DNA of 34,547 nucleotides from UBA5177 sp002413265 (GCA_036752825.1 DAIORV010000009.1:1-34547), one strand, 5' to 3'. Shown: positions 6,495-14,499, counted from the first letter of the stretch. The notes: generated by a model not told the origin, from the letters alone. A program made the numbers and translations.

Positions 6495-7739
6495 ATGCAG
6501 GGAACGATTGCTCCGTTCCCGTCCATCCCGTCGGGTGCGGCTCCTCGGGTCGCTTTCGTTGCCAGCTACCCTCCACGAGAGTGCGGGATCGGGACCTTTA
6601 CGTACGACGTCGTCAACAACTACGACTCGATCGATCCATCCCGGCTCTCCACGGTGGTCGCCCTCAATGATTTTGGGCAAATGTATGACTACGACCTTCA
6701 TGACTATCAAGGTCGCGTACGGTACCAAATCGAGGCAGACGACCTCGACAGCTTCATCGAGGTGGCGGACCAACTCAACAGGTCCCGCATTCAGGTAGTC
6801 AACATCCAGCACGAATACGGTCTGTACGGCGGCGAGTACGGAGAGTACATCGTCGAGTTCATGCGCCGGCTGCAGAAGCCCGTCGTGCTCACTCTGCACA
6901 CGGTGCTACCTCACCCGGACGGTAAGTTCAAAGAGGTCACGCAGTCGATGCTCGACCTGGCCTCAGGCGTGGTCGTGCTAGCGCGCTCCGCCTTGCCGAT
7001 GATCCTCTCGAACTACGATGTTCCGGCGAGCCGAGTTCATGTCATTCCGCACGGAATCCCCGTGTTTACGCGAAAAGAGTCGATCCGACGGCGAACGAAG
7101 AAGCTACTGGGGCTGGTCGAGCGCCCGCTGCTCTCAACTTTTGGACTGATCGGCCCCAGCAAAGCGATCGAGTATGTGATCGAGGCTCTGCCCAAGATCG
7201 TAGAAGCCGCTCCGAACGTCCTCTACCTGGTGATCGGAGAAACCCACCCGCATATCAGAAAGCGCGAAGGAGAGAACTACCGAAACTCTCTGGCAGAGCT
7301 CGCCAAGGACCTTGGCGTTGAGAAGCACGTCCGCTTCAATAACCGTTTCTTGAGTAACTCAGAGCTGATCCGCTACCTTGCGGCCACGGACGTCTACATC
7401 ATGGCCTACCTCAACAAGGATCAGATCGTGAGCGGCACGCTCGCCTACGCCGTGGGGTGTGGCAAGGCGGTTGTAGCGACACCCTTTACCTATGCGGAAG
7501 AGATGTTAGCCGACGGACGAGGCATCATCGTTCCCTTCAAAGATCCCGGCGCTATCGCCACGGGGGTCAGCTCGCTGCTGACCGATCGGCGCAAGCTGCT
7601 TCAAATGGAAGAGCGGGCGTACAAATTCAGCAGGCCTATGACCTGGCCGAGCGTGGCGCGCATGTATCTCGAGCTTTTTCGCTCGTTGGTGGCCACGCGT
7701 GCCCCCGCCAGGCCACTGGCTCACGAACGCAGCGCGTAG
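6495..7739 (+). CDS. GT4-family glycosyltransferase
   Basis: 414 residues with a GT-B fold. The N-terminal domain begins RVAFVASYPPRECGIGTFT, a pattern common in GT4 enzymes, and includes VVNIQHEYGLYGGEYG. The C-terminal nucleotide-sugar domain starts near LLSTFGLIGPSKAIEYVIEAL and carries the IVSGTLAYAVGCGKAVVATPFTYAEE region, where the E-x7-E acidic motif is partly replaced by S-G-T-L. Donor and acceptor cannot be predicted; a hexose transferred to a glycan or glycolipid is most likely. The ATG has GAGGAA about 8 nt upstream. It stands alone between a divergent hydrolase and a terminator, so it is probably monocistronic. Confidence 0.85.
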   Translation: MQGTIAPFPSIPSGAAPRVAFVASYPPRECGIGTFTYDVVNNYDSIDPSRLSTVVALNDFGQMYDYDLHDYQGRVRYQIEADDLDSFIEVADQLNRSRIQVVNIQHEYGLYGGEYGEYIVEFMRRLQKPVVLTLHTVLPHPDGKFKEVTQSMLDLASGVVVLARSALPMILSNYDVPASRVHVIPHGIPVFTRKESIRRRTKKLLGLVERPLLSTFGLIGPSKAIEYVIEALPKIVEAAPNVLYLVIGETHPHIRKREGENYRNSLAELAKDLGVEKHVRFNNRFLSNSELIRYLAATDVYIMAYLNKDQIVSGTLAYAVGCGKAVVATPFTYAEEMLADGRGIIVPFKDPGAIATGVSSLLTDRRKLLQMEERAYKFSRPMTWPSVARMYLELFRSLVATRAPARPLAHERSA

Positions 7740-7743
7740 CCAG

Positions 7744-7765
7744 GGCTGCCTCGCGCAGCCATTTT
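7744..7765 (+). terminator. Short hairpin terminator after the glycosyltransferase
   Basis: GGCTGC (7744-7749) pairs with GCAGCC (7755-7760) around a 5-nt loop, followed by ATTTTC. The stem is short and the U-tract brief, so efficiency is uncertain. Confidence 0.5.
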
Positions 7766-7782
7766 CGCGTGGTCGCGCGTCT

Positions 7783-7788
7783 ATAATC
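7783..7788 (+). promoter_or_regulatory. Perfect TATAAT -10 box of the leucine operon promoter
   Basis: TATAAT at 7783-7788 lies 24 nt before the synthase ATG and just after the terminator of the previous gene. No good -35 is present; the position for a 17-nt spacer reads CATTTT and overlaps the terminator tail, so activation or an alternative sigma contact may be needed. Confidence 0.5.
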
Positions 7789-7811
7789 CGGCTACGCGGA
7801 AGGGCAGGGTT

Positions 7812-9071
7812 ATGGACGAACGTGAACTCATCTACGACTGGAACGTCGAGGGTGAGCGGCGAGCGCCCGCACGCGGGAATGTGCAGCTGGATGACGAAAC
7901 GCTCCGAGACGGGCTGCAAAGCCCCTCGGTCAGGGCGCCTTCGATCGACCAGAAGCTCCGCGTCCTTCATCACATCGCCGAACTCGGCATTGAATCCGCA
8001 AACATAGGTCTCCCAGGGGCGGGCCCGGCCGTCAAGCGAGACGTTTTGCGGCTCGCGAGGGAGATTCGAGAGCAGAAGCTCGAGATTTCTCCCAACTGCG
8101 CAGCTCGCACGCTGCGGGTGGACATCGACCCCATTGTCGAAGCGTCTGAAGTGACCGGTCAGGCAATAGAGGCAGCAGTTTTCATTGGCTCCAGCCCCAT
8201 ACGGCAATACGCCGAGGACTGGACGATTGACGGAATGCTGAAGCACACCATCGACGCAGTGGAGTATGCCTCGGGCAAGGGGCTCCCGGTCATGTACGTG
8301 ACGGAAGACACTACACGGGCGCATCCGGAAACGATTCGGAGGCTCTACACGGCGGCGGTCGAGGCAGGCGCAACCCGAGTCTGCGTCTGTGACACGGTGG
8401 GGCATGCCACACCAGACGGCGTGTGGAACCTGATCAGCTTTATCCGAAGCGTGCTCGAGAAGACGGGACGGAACGTCAAGATCGACTGGCACGGACATAA
8501 CGATCGCGGACTTGGCCTGATCAACTCCCTGACGGCAGCGTATGCAGGCGTCGACCGGGTGCACGGTACTGCTCTGGGCATCGGAGAAAGGGTCGGGAAT
8601 ACGTCAATCGATCAGCTCCTGGTTAACTTCAAGCTCTTGGGTTGGAGCACAAATGATTTGACGAGTTTGGGCGACTACTGCGACTACGTCTCGCAGGTCA
8701 CCAAAGTACCGATACCGGCGAACTATCCGGTGCTCGGACGAGATGCCTTCCGAACGGCGACGGGCGTGCATGCCGCGGCGGTGATCAAGGCGATGAAAAA
8801 AGGCGACCACTGGCTGGCAAACCGCGTTTACTCGGGGGTGCCCGCCGAGCACTTCGGCAGAAGCCAGGTGATAGAGATCGGACCGATGAGCGGGCAGTCC
8901 AATGTGATCTTCTGGCTGGAGAGTCGAGGGATCGATCCGAAGCCTGAGCTAGTACAACGGATCTTCTCGGCGTGCAAGGAACGTGAGGCGATTCTGAGCG
9001 AAGAAGAACTCTTGACAATGGCAGGCGCGAGTCGAAGATCCGCGGTTACGGCGAGCCGCGCCTCGCGGTAG
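7812..9071 (+). CDS. 2-isopropylmalate synthase-like DRE-TIM metallolyase, short form
   Basis: 419 residues. The barrel has the signature DDETLRDGLQSP (catalytic R32, D33), EDTTRAHPETI near 165, the metal ligands H227 and H229 in HGHNDRG, and LGIGERVGNTSIDQLL near 255-270. It condenses an acyl-CoA with a 2-oxo acid. Because LeuC-, LeuD- and LeuB-type genes follow directly, acetyl-CoA plus 2-oxoisovalerate (leucine pathway) is the simplest reading. Homocitrate or citramalate synthase activity is possible within the same family. The C-terminal leucine-sensing domain of classical LeuA (about 500 or more residues) is absent, so feedback control, if any, must differ. The start ATG has an AAGGGCAGGG tract upstream. 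Confidence 0.8.
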   Translation: MDERELIYDWNVEGERRAPARGNVQLDDETLRDGLQSPSVRAPSIDQKLRVLHHIAELGIESANIGLPGAGPAVKRDVLRLAREIREQKLEISPNCAARTLRVDIDPIVEASEVTGQAIEAAVFIGSSPIRQYAEDWTIDGMLKHTIDAVEYASGKGLPVMYVTEDTTRAHPETIRRLYTAAVEAGATRVCVCDTVGHATPDGVWNLISFIRSVLEKTGRNVKIDWHGHNDRGLGLINSLTAAYAGVDRVHGTALGIGERVGNTSIDQLLVNFKLLGWSTNDLTSLGDYCDYVSQVTKVPIPANYPVLGRDAFRTATGVHAAAVIKAMKKGDHWLANRVYSGVPAEHFGRSQVIEIGPMSGQSNVIFWLESRGIDPKPELVQRIFSACKEREAILSEEELLTMAGASRRSAVTASRASR

Positions 9072-9086
9072 AGGGGATATCTCATC

Positions 9087-10370
9087 ATGGGAATGACTAT
9101 TACCGAGAAGATCCTGGCAGCCCACTCAGGCAGAGAGCGCGTTCGGCCAGGTGAGATCGTGATGGTTGGCGTGGACGTAGTCCTCGCCAACGAGCTCTCC
9201 GCAGCACTGGCCATCGACGAGTTCAAGAAGATCGAAGGCGCGGAACGCATTGCCGACCCGGAAGGCGCGATTTTTGTACCAGACCATTTCACTCCCAACA
9301 AAGACATCTCGACGGCGAGGCTGGTGTCGCGGGTGCGCGAGTTTGCCCTGCAGCAAAACGCTCGCTGGTTCGAAGTGGGGCGAGCCGGCATCGAGCACTG
9401 CGTGCTCCCTCAGCACGGCATCGTGGGGCCAGGTCAGGTAATCATCGGAGGGGACTCACACACGACGACGTACGGAGCGCTGGGAGCGTTCGCGACCGGC
9501 GTGGGATCGACGGACGTCGCAGTGGCATGGGCCATCGGAGAGACGTGGCTGCGCGTGCCGCCGACCGTCAAGGTGACGTATCGAGGCCGGCTGCGCCCCT
9601 GGGTGCGCGGCAAAGATCTGATCCTGTACACGATCAAGCAGCTGACGGTAGACGGCGCGACGTACATGGCGATGGAGTTCCACGGCGAGACGCTCCGAGA
9701 GCTTTCCATGGCGGGCCGGTTTACGATGGCCAACATGTCGATCGAGGCCGGAGCGAAGAACGGTATATTTCACGTCGACGAGGTCACACGAGAGTTCCTC
9801 GGGTCTGTCGGTCACACGGGGTATACGGAGTTCTCGAGCGATTCGGATGCGCAATACGTACGCGAGGTTGAGATCGACGCCGGCGAGATCGAGCCGCAGA
9901 TCGCGTTTCCGTCAATTCCGGAGAACGCTCGTCCGGTTTCGGAGGCCGGCCATGTGAGGATCGATCAGGTCGTAATCGGAACCTGCACGAATGGCTGGAT
10001 CGAAGACATGCGCGAAGCCGCCCATGTGCTCCGCGGGCAGAAGGTGGCGCAGCACGTGAGGTGCATTATTGTGCCGGGCAGCCAGGAAATTCAGAAACAG
10101 ATGGTCCGCGAAGGCTTGATGGAGATCTTCATGGAGGCGGACTGCATCGTCTCGACATCTACCTGCGGCCCTTGTATCGGCGGCCATATGGGAGTTCTCG
10201 GGGACCATGAAGTGTGCGTCTCCACGACTAACCGGAACTTCGTGGGACGAATGGGCGCGCGCAGCGCCGAAATCTATCTGGCCAATCCTGCCGTGGCAGC
10301 CTCCTCCGCGATAGCGGGCCGAATAGCAGGACCGGACGAGGTCATGTCTCGTGAAGCGGTGCTGGCGTGA
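9087..10370 (+). CDS. leuC: 3-isopropylmalate dehydratase large subunit (archaeal-type LeuC/homoaconitase family)
   Basis: 427 residues, the length of the short archaeal-type LeuC rather than the about 465-residue proteobacterial form. The start MGMTITEKILAAHSG and the motifs VPDHFTPNKDI, GGDSHTTTYGALGAFATGVGSTD and AGAKNGIF are family hallmarks. The [4Fe-4S] ligands are C300 (IGTCTNGW) and C360/C363 (STCGPCIGGH). With LeuD it isomerises 2- to 3-isopropylmalate through an exposed dehydration intermediate. GAGGGG lies about 10 nt upstream of the ATG; a second in-frame ATG two codons later is an alternative. It lies 15 nt after the synthase. Confidence 0.9.
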   Translation: MGMTITEKILAAHSGRERVRPGEIVMVGVDVVLANELSAALAIDEFKKIEGAERIADPEGAIFVPDHFTPNKDISTARLVSRVREFALQQNARWFEVGRAGIEHCVLPQHGIVGPGQVIIGGDSHTTTYGALGAFATGVGSTDVAVAWAIGETWLRVPPTVKVTYRGRLRPWVRGKDLILYTIKQLTVDGATYMAMEFHGETLRELSMAGRFTMANMSIEAGAKNGIFHVDEVTREFLGSVGHTGYTEFSSDSDAQYVREVEIDAGEIEPQIAFPSIPENARPVSEAGHVRIDQVVIGTCTNGWIEDMREAAHVLRGQKVAQHVRCIIVPGSQEIQKQMVREGLMEIFMEADCIVSTSTCGPCIGGHMGVLGDHEVCVSTTNRNFVGRMGARSAEIYLANPAVAASSAIAGRIAGPDEVMSREAVLA

Positions 10371-10393
10371 TCGTGGCGAATGCAGGAGCGCCT

Positions 10394-10409
10394 CCGCCTA
10401 CCAAGGCGG
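10394..10409 (+). other. Small intercistronic hairpin between leuC and leuD
   Basis: CCGCCT (10394-10399) and AGGCGG (10404-10409) pair around ACCA. There is no U-tract. It sits in the 79-nt gap, the only sizeable gap in an otherwise tight operon, and could protect or adjust the message for the small subunit. Confidence 0.35.
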
Positions 10410-10449
10410 GTTGGCTGATTCGGCAGCGGCGATTCGAAGAGAAAATCTA

Positions 10450-10965
10450 ATGGACATGCTTCGAGGGCGAGTCTGGAAATACGGTTCCAACATCAATACG
10501 GACGTCATCATCCCCGGAAGGTACTGTCATATCACCGACCCGGAGGAGCTGGCGAAGTACTGTATGGCCGATCTGGACCCGGAGTTCGTTAACAAGGTGC
10601 AACGGGGGGACGTCATCGTGGCCGGAGCGAATTTTGGGTGCGGCTCGTCTCGCGAGGTGGCTCCACTGTCCATCAAGGCCAGCGGAACGGCTGCGGTGGT
10701 GGCGCCTTCGTTCGCCCGGATCTTCTACCGGAATGCGATAAACATGGGATTCCCCATCTTCGAGTCCGCCGAGGCCTTCGATCAGATCGACGAAGGAGAC
10801 GAGGTGGAGATCGATCCATCAAAGGGGAAAATCCGAGACTTGACCAAGGGCACAGAGTACCAGGCCGCTGCCTTTCCCGATTTCCTGCAGGCAATCATGG
10901 CCCGCGGAGGCCTCCGCGGCTATGCCGAGGAGCGGCTCGCTGAGGAAAGTGCCCCCACCTCGTGA
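10450..10965 (+). CDS. leuD: 3-isopropylmalate dehydratase small subunit (archaeal-type LeuD)
   Basis: 171 residues, matching the archaeal-type LeuD swivel domain. Motifs: RGRVWKYGSNINTDVIIPGRY, GANFGCGSSREVAP and APSFARIFYRNAINMGFP. The frame is open upstream to a GTG at 10351 inside leuC, but homology starts only at the ATG at 10450 (or the one at 10456). The ribosome binding site is weak (AGAG), unusual in this operon. Its TGA overlaps the next GTG (GTGA). Confidence 0.9.
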   Translation: MDMLRGRVWKYGSNINTDVIIPGRYCHITDPEELAKYCMADLDPEFVNKVQRGDVIVAGANFGCGSSREVAPLSIKASGTAAVVAPSFARIFYRNAINMGFPIFESAEAFDQIDEGDEVEIDPSKGKIRDLTKGTEYQAAAFPDFLQAIMARGGLRGYAEERLAEESAPTS

Positions 10966-12059
10966 GGCAGCCGGCAAACCGTTCGTACTCGATCGGGGTT
11001 ATACGCGGGGACGGCGTTGGTCCAGAGGTGGTCGAAGAAGGTCTGAAAGTGCTGTCGCGAGTGGCAGCGGAGAGCGGCTTCACGTTTAGCCTCACCGAGT
11101 ACCCGTGGAGTGCCAGCCAATACCTGGAAAAGGGCGTGCTCATGCCAGAGTCGGTACTCGACGAGTACAGGCAGCTGGACGCGCTCTTCCTGGGCGCACT
11201 GGGAGATCCCCGAGTGGAACGGGGCCTTCTCGAACGTTCGGTTATCTTGACGATTAGGCTAGGCCTCGACCTGTACATCAACCTGCGTCCCATAGCTCTG
11301 TATGACGAGCGGCTGTGTCCTCTCAAAGGAAAGGTCCCAGCCGACATCGACATGGTGGTGGTGCGTGAGAACACGGAGGACGTGTACGCCGGGGTTGGCG
11401 GAACGCTACGGAAGGGTACGGCGGACGAGACTTCAATCGCGGAAATGGTGTTTACGCGAAGGGGAGTCGAGCGGTGTGTCCGCTACGCCTTTGAGCTGGC
11501 CCGTTCGCGAGGCGGCCGGAAGCACCTGACCTTGGTGGACAAGTCGAATGCGATCCCGGCCCAAGACATCTGGCGCCGCACCCTTTCAGAGGTGGGCGAC
11601 GAGTACCCAGATGTTCGGACGGATGCCGTATACGTCGATGCCGCGGCCATGTACATGGTTTCTGAACCGGAGCGCTTCGACGTCATGGTTACGACCAATC
11701 TGTTTGGCGATATTCTTACCGACCTTGGCGCGGTCATTCAGGGAGGAATGGGAAGCGCTGCCTCCGGAAACATTCACCCTGGGAAGGTATCGATGTTCGA
11801 ACCGATCCACGGCTCAGCGCCCACGATCGCGGGAAGAAACGTTGCGAGCCCTATCGGAGCGATTTCGGCCGTGGCAATGATGCTGGAGTACCTTGGCGAA
11901 AAGGTTGCGGCGCAGCTCATCGATACCTCAATTCGAGAGCTCCTCACGAGCAAAGAATTGCCCTCTCTCGATGCAACGAGTGGTCTCAGCACGCGACAAG
12001 TAGGGGACCTGGTGGCACGAAAGGTTCGGAGTGGAGCCGATGCCTTGCCCCAGGCCTAG
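10962..12059 (+). CDS. 3-isopropylmalate dehydrogenase-family enzyme (beta-decarboxylating dehydrogenase)
   Basis: 365 residues. IGVIRGDGVGPEV opens the nucleotide-binding fold; LLERSVILTIRLGLDLYINLRP holds the substrate arginines; VVVRENTEDVYAG, LVDKSNAIP and VTTNLFGDILTDLGA carry the catalytic Lys and metal-binding Asp; HPGKVSMFEPIHGSAPTIAGRNVASP is the NAD site. The subfamily differs somewhat from classical LeuB and resembles enzymes also annotated as tartrate dehydrogenase; the operon argues for oxidation of 3-isopropylmalate to 2-oxoisocaproate. Homoisocitrate dehydrogenase is the main alternative. The GTG start overlaps the leuD stop. Confidence 0.8.
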   Translation: MRQPANRSYSIGVIRGDGVGPEVVEEGLKVLSRVAAESGFTFSLTEYPWSASQYLEKGVLMPESVLDEYRQLDALFLGALGDPRVERGLLERSVILTIRLGLDLYINLRPIALYDERLCPLKGKVPADIDMVVVRENTEDVYAGVGGTLRKGTADETSIAEMVFTRRGVERCVRYAFELARSRGGRKHLTLVDKSNAIPAQDIWRRTLSEVGDEYPDVRTDAVYVDAAAMYMVSEPERFDVMVTTNLFGDILTDLGAVIQGGMGSAASGNIHPGKVSMFEPIHGSAPTIAGRNVASPIGAISAVAMMLEYLGEKVAAQLIDTSIRELLTSKELPSLDATSGLSTRQVGDLVARKVRSGADALPQA

Positions 12060-12127
12060 ATCTCTCGCGGCTCGAAGGCCCCGCGTGTTATGAAAAGAAG
12101 AAGGGTTTCAATTTCAGGGTATGGGAC

Positions 12128-13303
12128 GTGAATAAGGACATCTATGTCGTCGACGGCGCTCGGACGCCGTTCGGCGCTTTCGGCGGAGCATTCAAAGATA
12201 CGTCTGCGATAGATCTGGGGGCGGCAGCGGCCTCGGCGGCGCTGGAACGTAGTGCCACAGATCCAGGAGACGTTGATCACGTGATATTCGGGAACGTCAT
12301 TCAAACGAGTCCGGATGCCGTCTACATGGCACGCCACGTCGGACTCAAGGCCGGCGTTCCCGTGGAGGTTTCGGCGCTGACAGTCAACCGCCTGTGCGGC
12401 TCGGGATTGCAGGCAATGATCAGTGGCGCCCAGGCAATGCTGCTGGATGAAGCCGACACGGTGCTCGCAGGCGGAGCCGAGAACATGAGCCAGGCTCCAT
12501 ACCAGGTCCGTGGAGCGCGCTGGGGTCTTAGACTCGGCAGCACCGAATTTCAGGACTATCTCTGGGAAGCGCTAACCGACAGCTACGCCGGCTGCGACAT
12601 GGCGAACACGGCAGAGAATCTCGCGAAGCAGTTTGACATTAGCCGGCGGGAAGCGGACGAGTATGCTTTGCGGAGCCAGCGGGCCACGAAGGCCGCTCAG
12701 GAAAAGTGTTACTTCTCGGCTGAGATCGTGCCGGTACAGGTGAAGACCAGAAAGGGTGTCGTTTCGGTCGATCGAGACGAGCATCCCCGGCCAGAGACAA
12801 CGCCAGAAATCCTGAGCACGCTGCCAACGTCGTTCCGAAACGACGGGGTGATCACGGCCGGGAACGCCAGCGGTATCGTCGATGGCGCCGCAGCGGTCAT
12901 TCTCGCCACGAAAGGCGATTTGGGGGACCGAAAGCCGCTGGGACGTATCCTCTCCTGGGCGACGATCGGTGTGGATCCGAAGATCATGGGGATCGGGCCC
13001 GCGAAGGCCATACCGATGGCGCTGGAGCGCGCTGGACTTACGCTGGACGACATGGATCTGGTCGAGATCAATGAGGCCTTCGCGCCACAGTACATCGCTT
13101 GCGAGCGTGCGCTCGGCCTCGATCGCGACAAGGCGAACGTCAACGGCGGAGCAATCGCCATCGGTCATCCTCTTGGCGCGACCGGTGCGCGCCTGGCCCT
13201 TACCTTGCTACACGAGCTTCGCCGCCGAGGGGGACGGTTCGGGGTGGCCTCTGCGTGCATCGGCGGCGGCCAGGGCATCGCGATGGTCTTCGAGGCCGCG
13301 TAA
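12128..13303 (+). CDS. Acetyl-CoA acetyltransferase (thiolase)
   Basis: 391 residues, the standard length of a homotetrameric thiolase II. The acylated nucleophile is C90 (NRLCGSGLQAM), the base triad includes H347 (GGAIAIGHPLGATGAR) and C377 (ASACIGGGQGIAM). It either condenses two acetyl-CoA or cleaves 3-oxoacyl-CoA. The GTG at 12128 is the only start that gives the usual IYVVDGARTPFG N-terminus; a nearby ATG at 12121 is out of frame. It follows the dehydrogenase gene by 68 nt with no clear terminator, so it may be co-transcribed, but the function is not part of leucine synthesis. Confidence 0.9.
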   Translation: MNKDIYVVDGARTPFGAFGGAFKDTSAIDLGAAAASAALERSATDPGDVDHVIFGNVIQTSPDAVYMARHVGLKAGVPVEVSALTVNRLCGSGLQAMISGAQAMLLDEADTVLAGGAENMSQAPYQVRGARWGLRLGSTEFQDYLWEALTDSYAGCDMANTAENLAKQFDISRREADEYALRSQRATKAAQEKCYFSAEIVPVQVKTRKGVVSVDRDEHPRPETTPEILSTLPTSFRNDGVITAGNASGIVDGAAAVILATKGDLGDRKPLGRILSWATIGVDPKIMGIGPAKAIPMALERAGLTLDDMDLVEINEAFAPQYIACERALGLDRDKANVNGGAIAIGHPLGATGARLALTLLHELRRRGGRFGVASACIGGGQGIAMVFEAA

Positions 13304-13333
13304 ACGCGGGATCGAATGTCGCTGAAGGCCTAG

Positions 13334-13909
13334 CTAGAGGCTGTGCAGATCCTGGACGGTGTCGACATCGAAAGCCCAGAGGGCGGTCGGAAAATCTACC
13401 CAGCAGATCTCATCCGAGTGGGCTTTCAATACGGGACGCCCACCGATATCTCCCTGCACGAGCTGTAGCTCCGAGAACAGAGCACTGTCGAAGAGCACGG
13501 GGTTGCCTCGCTGTCCGTCGTAGCGAGGAACGACGAGAGGACAGTGGGCAGACCGGTACGTTTTTACCATGTCCTGGAGCACGAGGTTCGACAGGTAGGG
13601 TTGGTCGGCGACTCCGATAATCGCTGCCTCGGTCGAAGGCGCCAGGCCCTGAATTCCTGCGTGCAGTGACCCGCTCTGCCCTTCCGCGAAGCGTGGGTTG
13701 TGTACAAAGCGCAGAGGCAGCTCATGAAGAGCCTCCTCGAGCTTCTCGCGCTCATGCCCGGTGACAACCACGAGCTCATCCAGCCCTGCATCGACATAGG
13801 CCTTGGCCGTTCGTCGCACCAGCGCCACGCCGTCGATCCCGGCCAGGAGCTTGTTGCCAGCTGAGTACCTTGTCGAGAGGCCAGCCGCCAGTAAGATGCC
13901 TGAAATCAT
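13334..13909 (-). CDS. MocA-like nucleotidyltransferase
   Basis: 191 residues with a single NTP-transferase domain. MISGILLAAGLSTRY is the nucleotide-binding loop, VVVTGHEREKL and EGQSGSLHAGI follow, and GVADQPYL carries the metal-binding Asp. This is the family of molybdenum cofactor cytidylyltransferases (MocA) and CoxC-type maturation factors; the exact substrate is not certain and no molybdoenzyme is adjacent. The ATG at 13909 is set by the family start. The strong AAGGGGGAG sequence lies too far upstream (about 30 nt) to serve it directly; a tiny ORF ends at this start codon. Convergent with the thiolase, with only 30 nt between them. Confidence 0.8.
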   Translation of the reverse strand: MISGILLAAGLSTRYSAGNKLLAGIDGVALVRRTAKAYVDAGLDELVVVTGHEREKLEEALHELPLRFVHNPRFAEGQSGSLHAGIQGLAPSTEAAIIGVADQPYLSNLVLQDMVKTYRSAHCPLVVPRYDGQRGNPVLFDSALFSELQLVQGDIGGRPVLKAHSDEICWVDFPTALWAFDVDTVQDLHSL

Positions 13910-13926
13910 AGTCTGCTCGTTCTCAT
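13906..13926 (-). CDS. Possible six-codon leader peptide overlapping the MocA-like start
   Basis: ATG AGA ACG AGC AGA CTA TGA (MRTSRL) ends in a TGA that shares ATGA with the start codon of the nucleotidyltransferase. A strong AAGGGGGAG lies about 11 nt before it. Ribosomes could load here and reinitiate at the downstream ATG. An in-frame GTG lies three codons further up. Such short ORFs also arise by chance, so this is a suggestion only. Confidence 0.25.
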   Translation of the reverse strand: MRTSRL

Positions 13927-14027
13927 ATCCGTCACATCTCCCCCTTCCATCATGAGGTTGAGACGCTCGCGCGAAGCGCAAGGGGTGCTATTTTCCTCGA
14001 CACGGACGGGACGCCGACAATAGGTCC

Positions 14028-14055
14028 TTGACAGATATTAAAAAGTCGATATGCT
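14028..14055 (+). promoter_or_regulatory. Strong sigma70-type promoter for the zinc-finger-like protein
   Basis: TTGACA (14028-14033), 16 nt, TATGCT (14050-14055): perfect -35 and 4/6 -10, in an AT-rich patch that contrasts with the flanks. Transcription should start near 14062, immediately before the hairpin leader. The upstream part of this gap (13927-14027) shows no clear minus-strand promoter for the MocA-like gene. Confidence 0.7.
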
Positions 14056-14063
14056 GAAGCCAA

Positions 14064-14097
14064 CCAGGTGCGGACCGCACCTAGCTCACCTGGAGGG
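14064..14097 (+). promoter_or_regulatory. Leader with two mutually exclusive hairpins over the ribosome binding site
   Basis: AGGTGC (14066-14071) can pair with GCACCT (14077-14082). Alternatively CCAGGTG (14064-14070) can pair perfectly with CACCTGG (14087-14093), whose last bases are the first two G of the GGAGGG ribosome binding site (14092-14097). The two folds share the same 5' arm and exclude each other, so one would leave the site free and the other would cover part of it. Confidence 0.45.
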
Positions 14098-14104
14098 ATG
14101 AGCA

Positions 14105-14449
14105 ATGCCATTGACGGATGAAGAGAAGAAAGCCAAACAACGCGAGTACAACCGGCAGTACTACCTGGCCCACCGCGAGCGAAAATTGGAGCAGAACGCA
14201 CGCTCCGCTCGACGCTGGCGCGAGCGATATCCAGACCGATATCGTGCCTCACAGGAACGTTGCCGAGCGCGCATTCGTGAGCTGCGACAGCAGAATCCTC
14301 GTCGGCCCCGTCTGCGAGAGTGCGCGTCGTGCGGTGAGGTGAAGCTTCACAAGGCTCGCGAGATGTGTGTGGTGTGCTACGGGCGCTGGCGCTGGCAGAT
14401 GCGGAAGGCGACCCAGGAGGGAAACCAACCGCAGGCGCAGTCCGCGTAG
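14105..14449 (+). CDS. Small basic protein with a CxxC-x11-CxxC zinc-finger-like motif, function unknown
   Basis: 114 residues, very rich in Arg, Glu and Tyr. Residues 1-65 look like a long charged helix (EEKKAKQREYNRQYYLAHRE... and RYPDRYRASQERCRAR), the kind of segment found before HNH nuclease domains of phages and other small DNA-binding proteins. Residues 73-91 hold C73-x2-C76 and C88-x2-C91, a likely zinc knuckle, followed by the aromatic and basic GRWRWQMRK. No HNH catalytic histidines are present. GGAGGG stands 7 nt before the ATG. It has its own strong promoter and terminator between two minus-strand genes, so it is an independent unit. Nucleic-acid binding is an inference; I do not recognise the family. 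Confidence 0.75.
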   Translation: MPLTDEEKKAKQREYNRQYYLAHRERKLEQNARSARRWRERYPDRYRASQERCRARIRELRQQNPRRPRLRECASCGEVKLHKAREMCVVCYGRWRWQMRKATQEGNQPQAQSA

Positions 14450-14466
14450 AAGAGCTTCGTTTGTAT

Positions 14467-14499
14467 GGGCCGGGATGCATTCCCGGCCCGTTTCCTTTA
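14467..14499 (+). terminator. Intrinsic terminator of the zinc-finger-like gene
   Basis: GGGCCGGGA (14467-14475) pairs with TCCCGGCCC (14481-14489) around a 5-nt loop, followed by GTTTCCTTT. The stem is 9 bp and GC-rich, with a moderate U-tract. Confidence 0.8.

Noticed and set aside
7506..8564. 352-codon minus-strand open frame
   Set aside because: It is a shadow of the glycosyltransferase and synthase genes, with no recognisable protein features.
13950..14480. 176-codon minus-strand open frame over the zinc-finger-like gene
   Set aside because: It runs through the promoter and terminator of the plus-strand gene and has no homology; the plus frame has a good ribosome binding site and a Cys motif.
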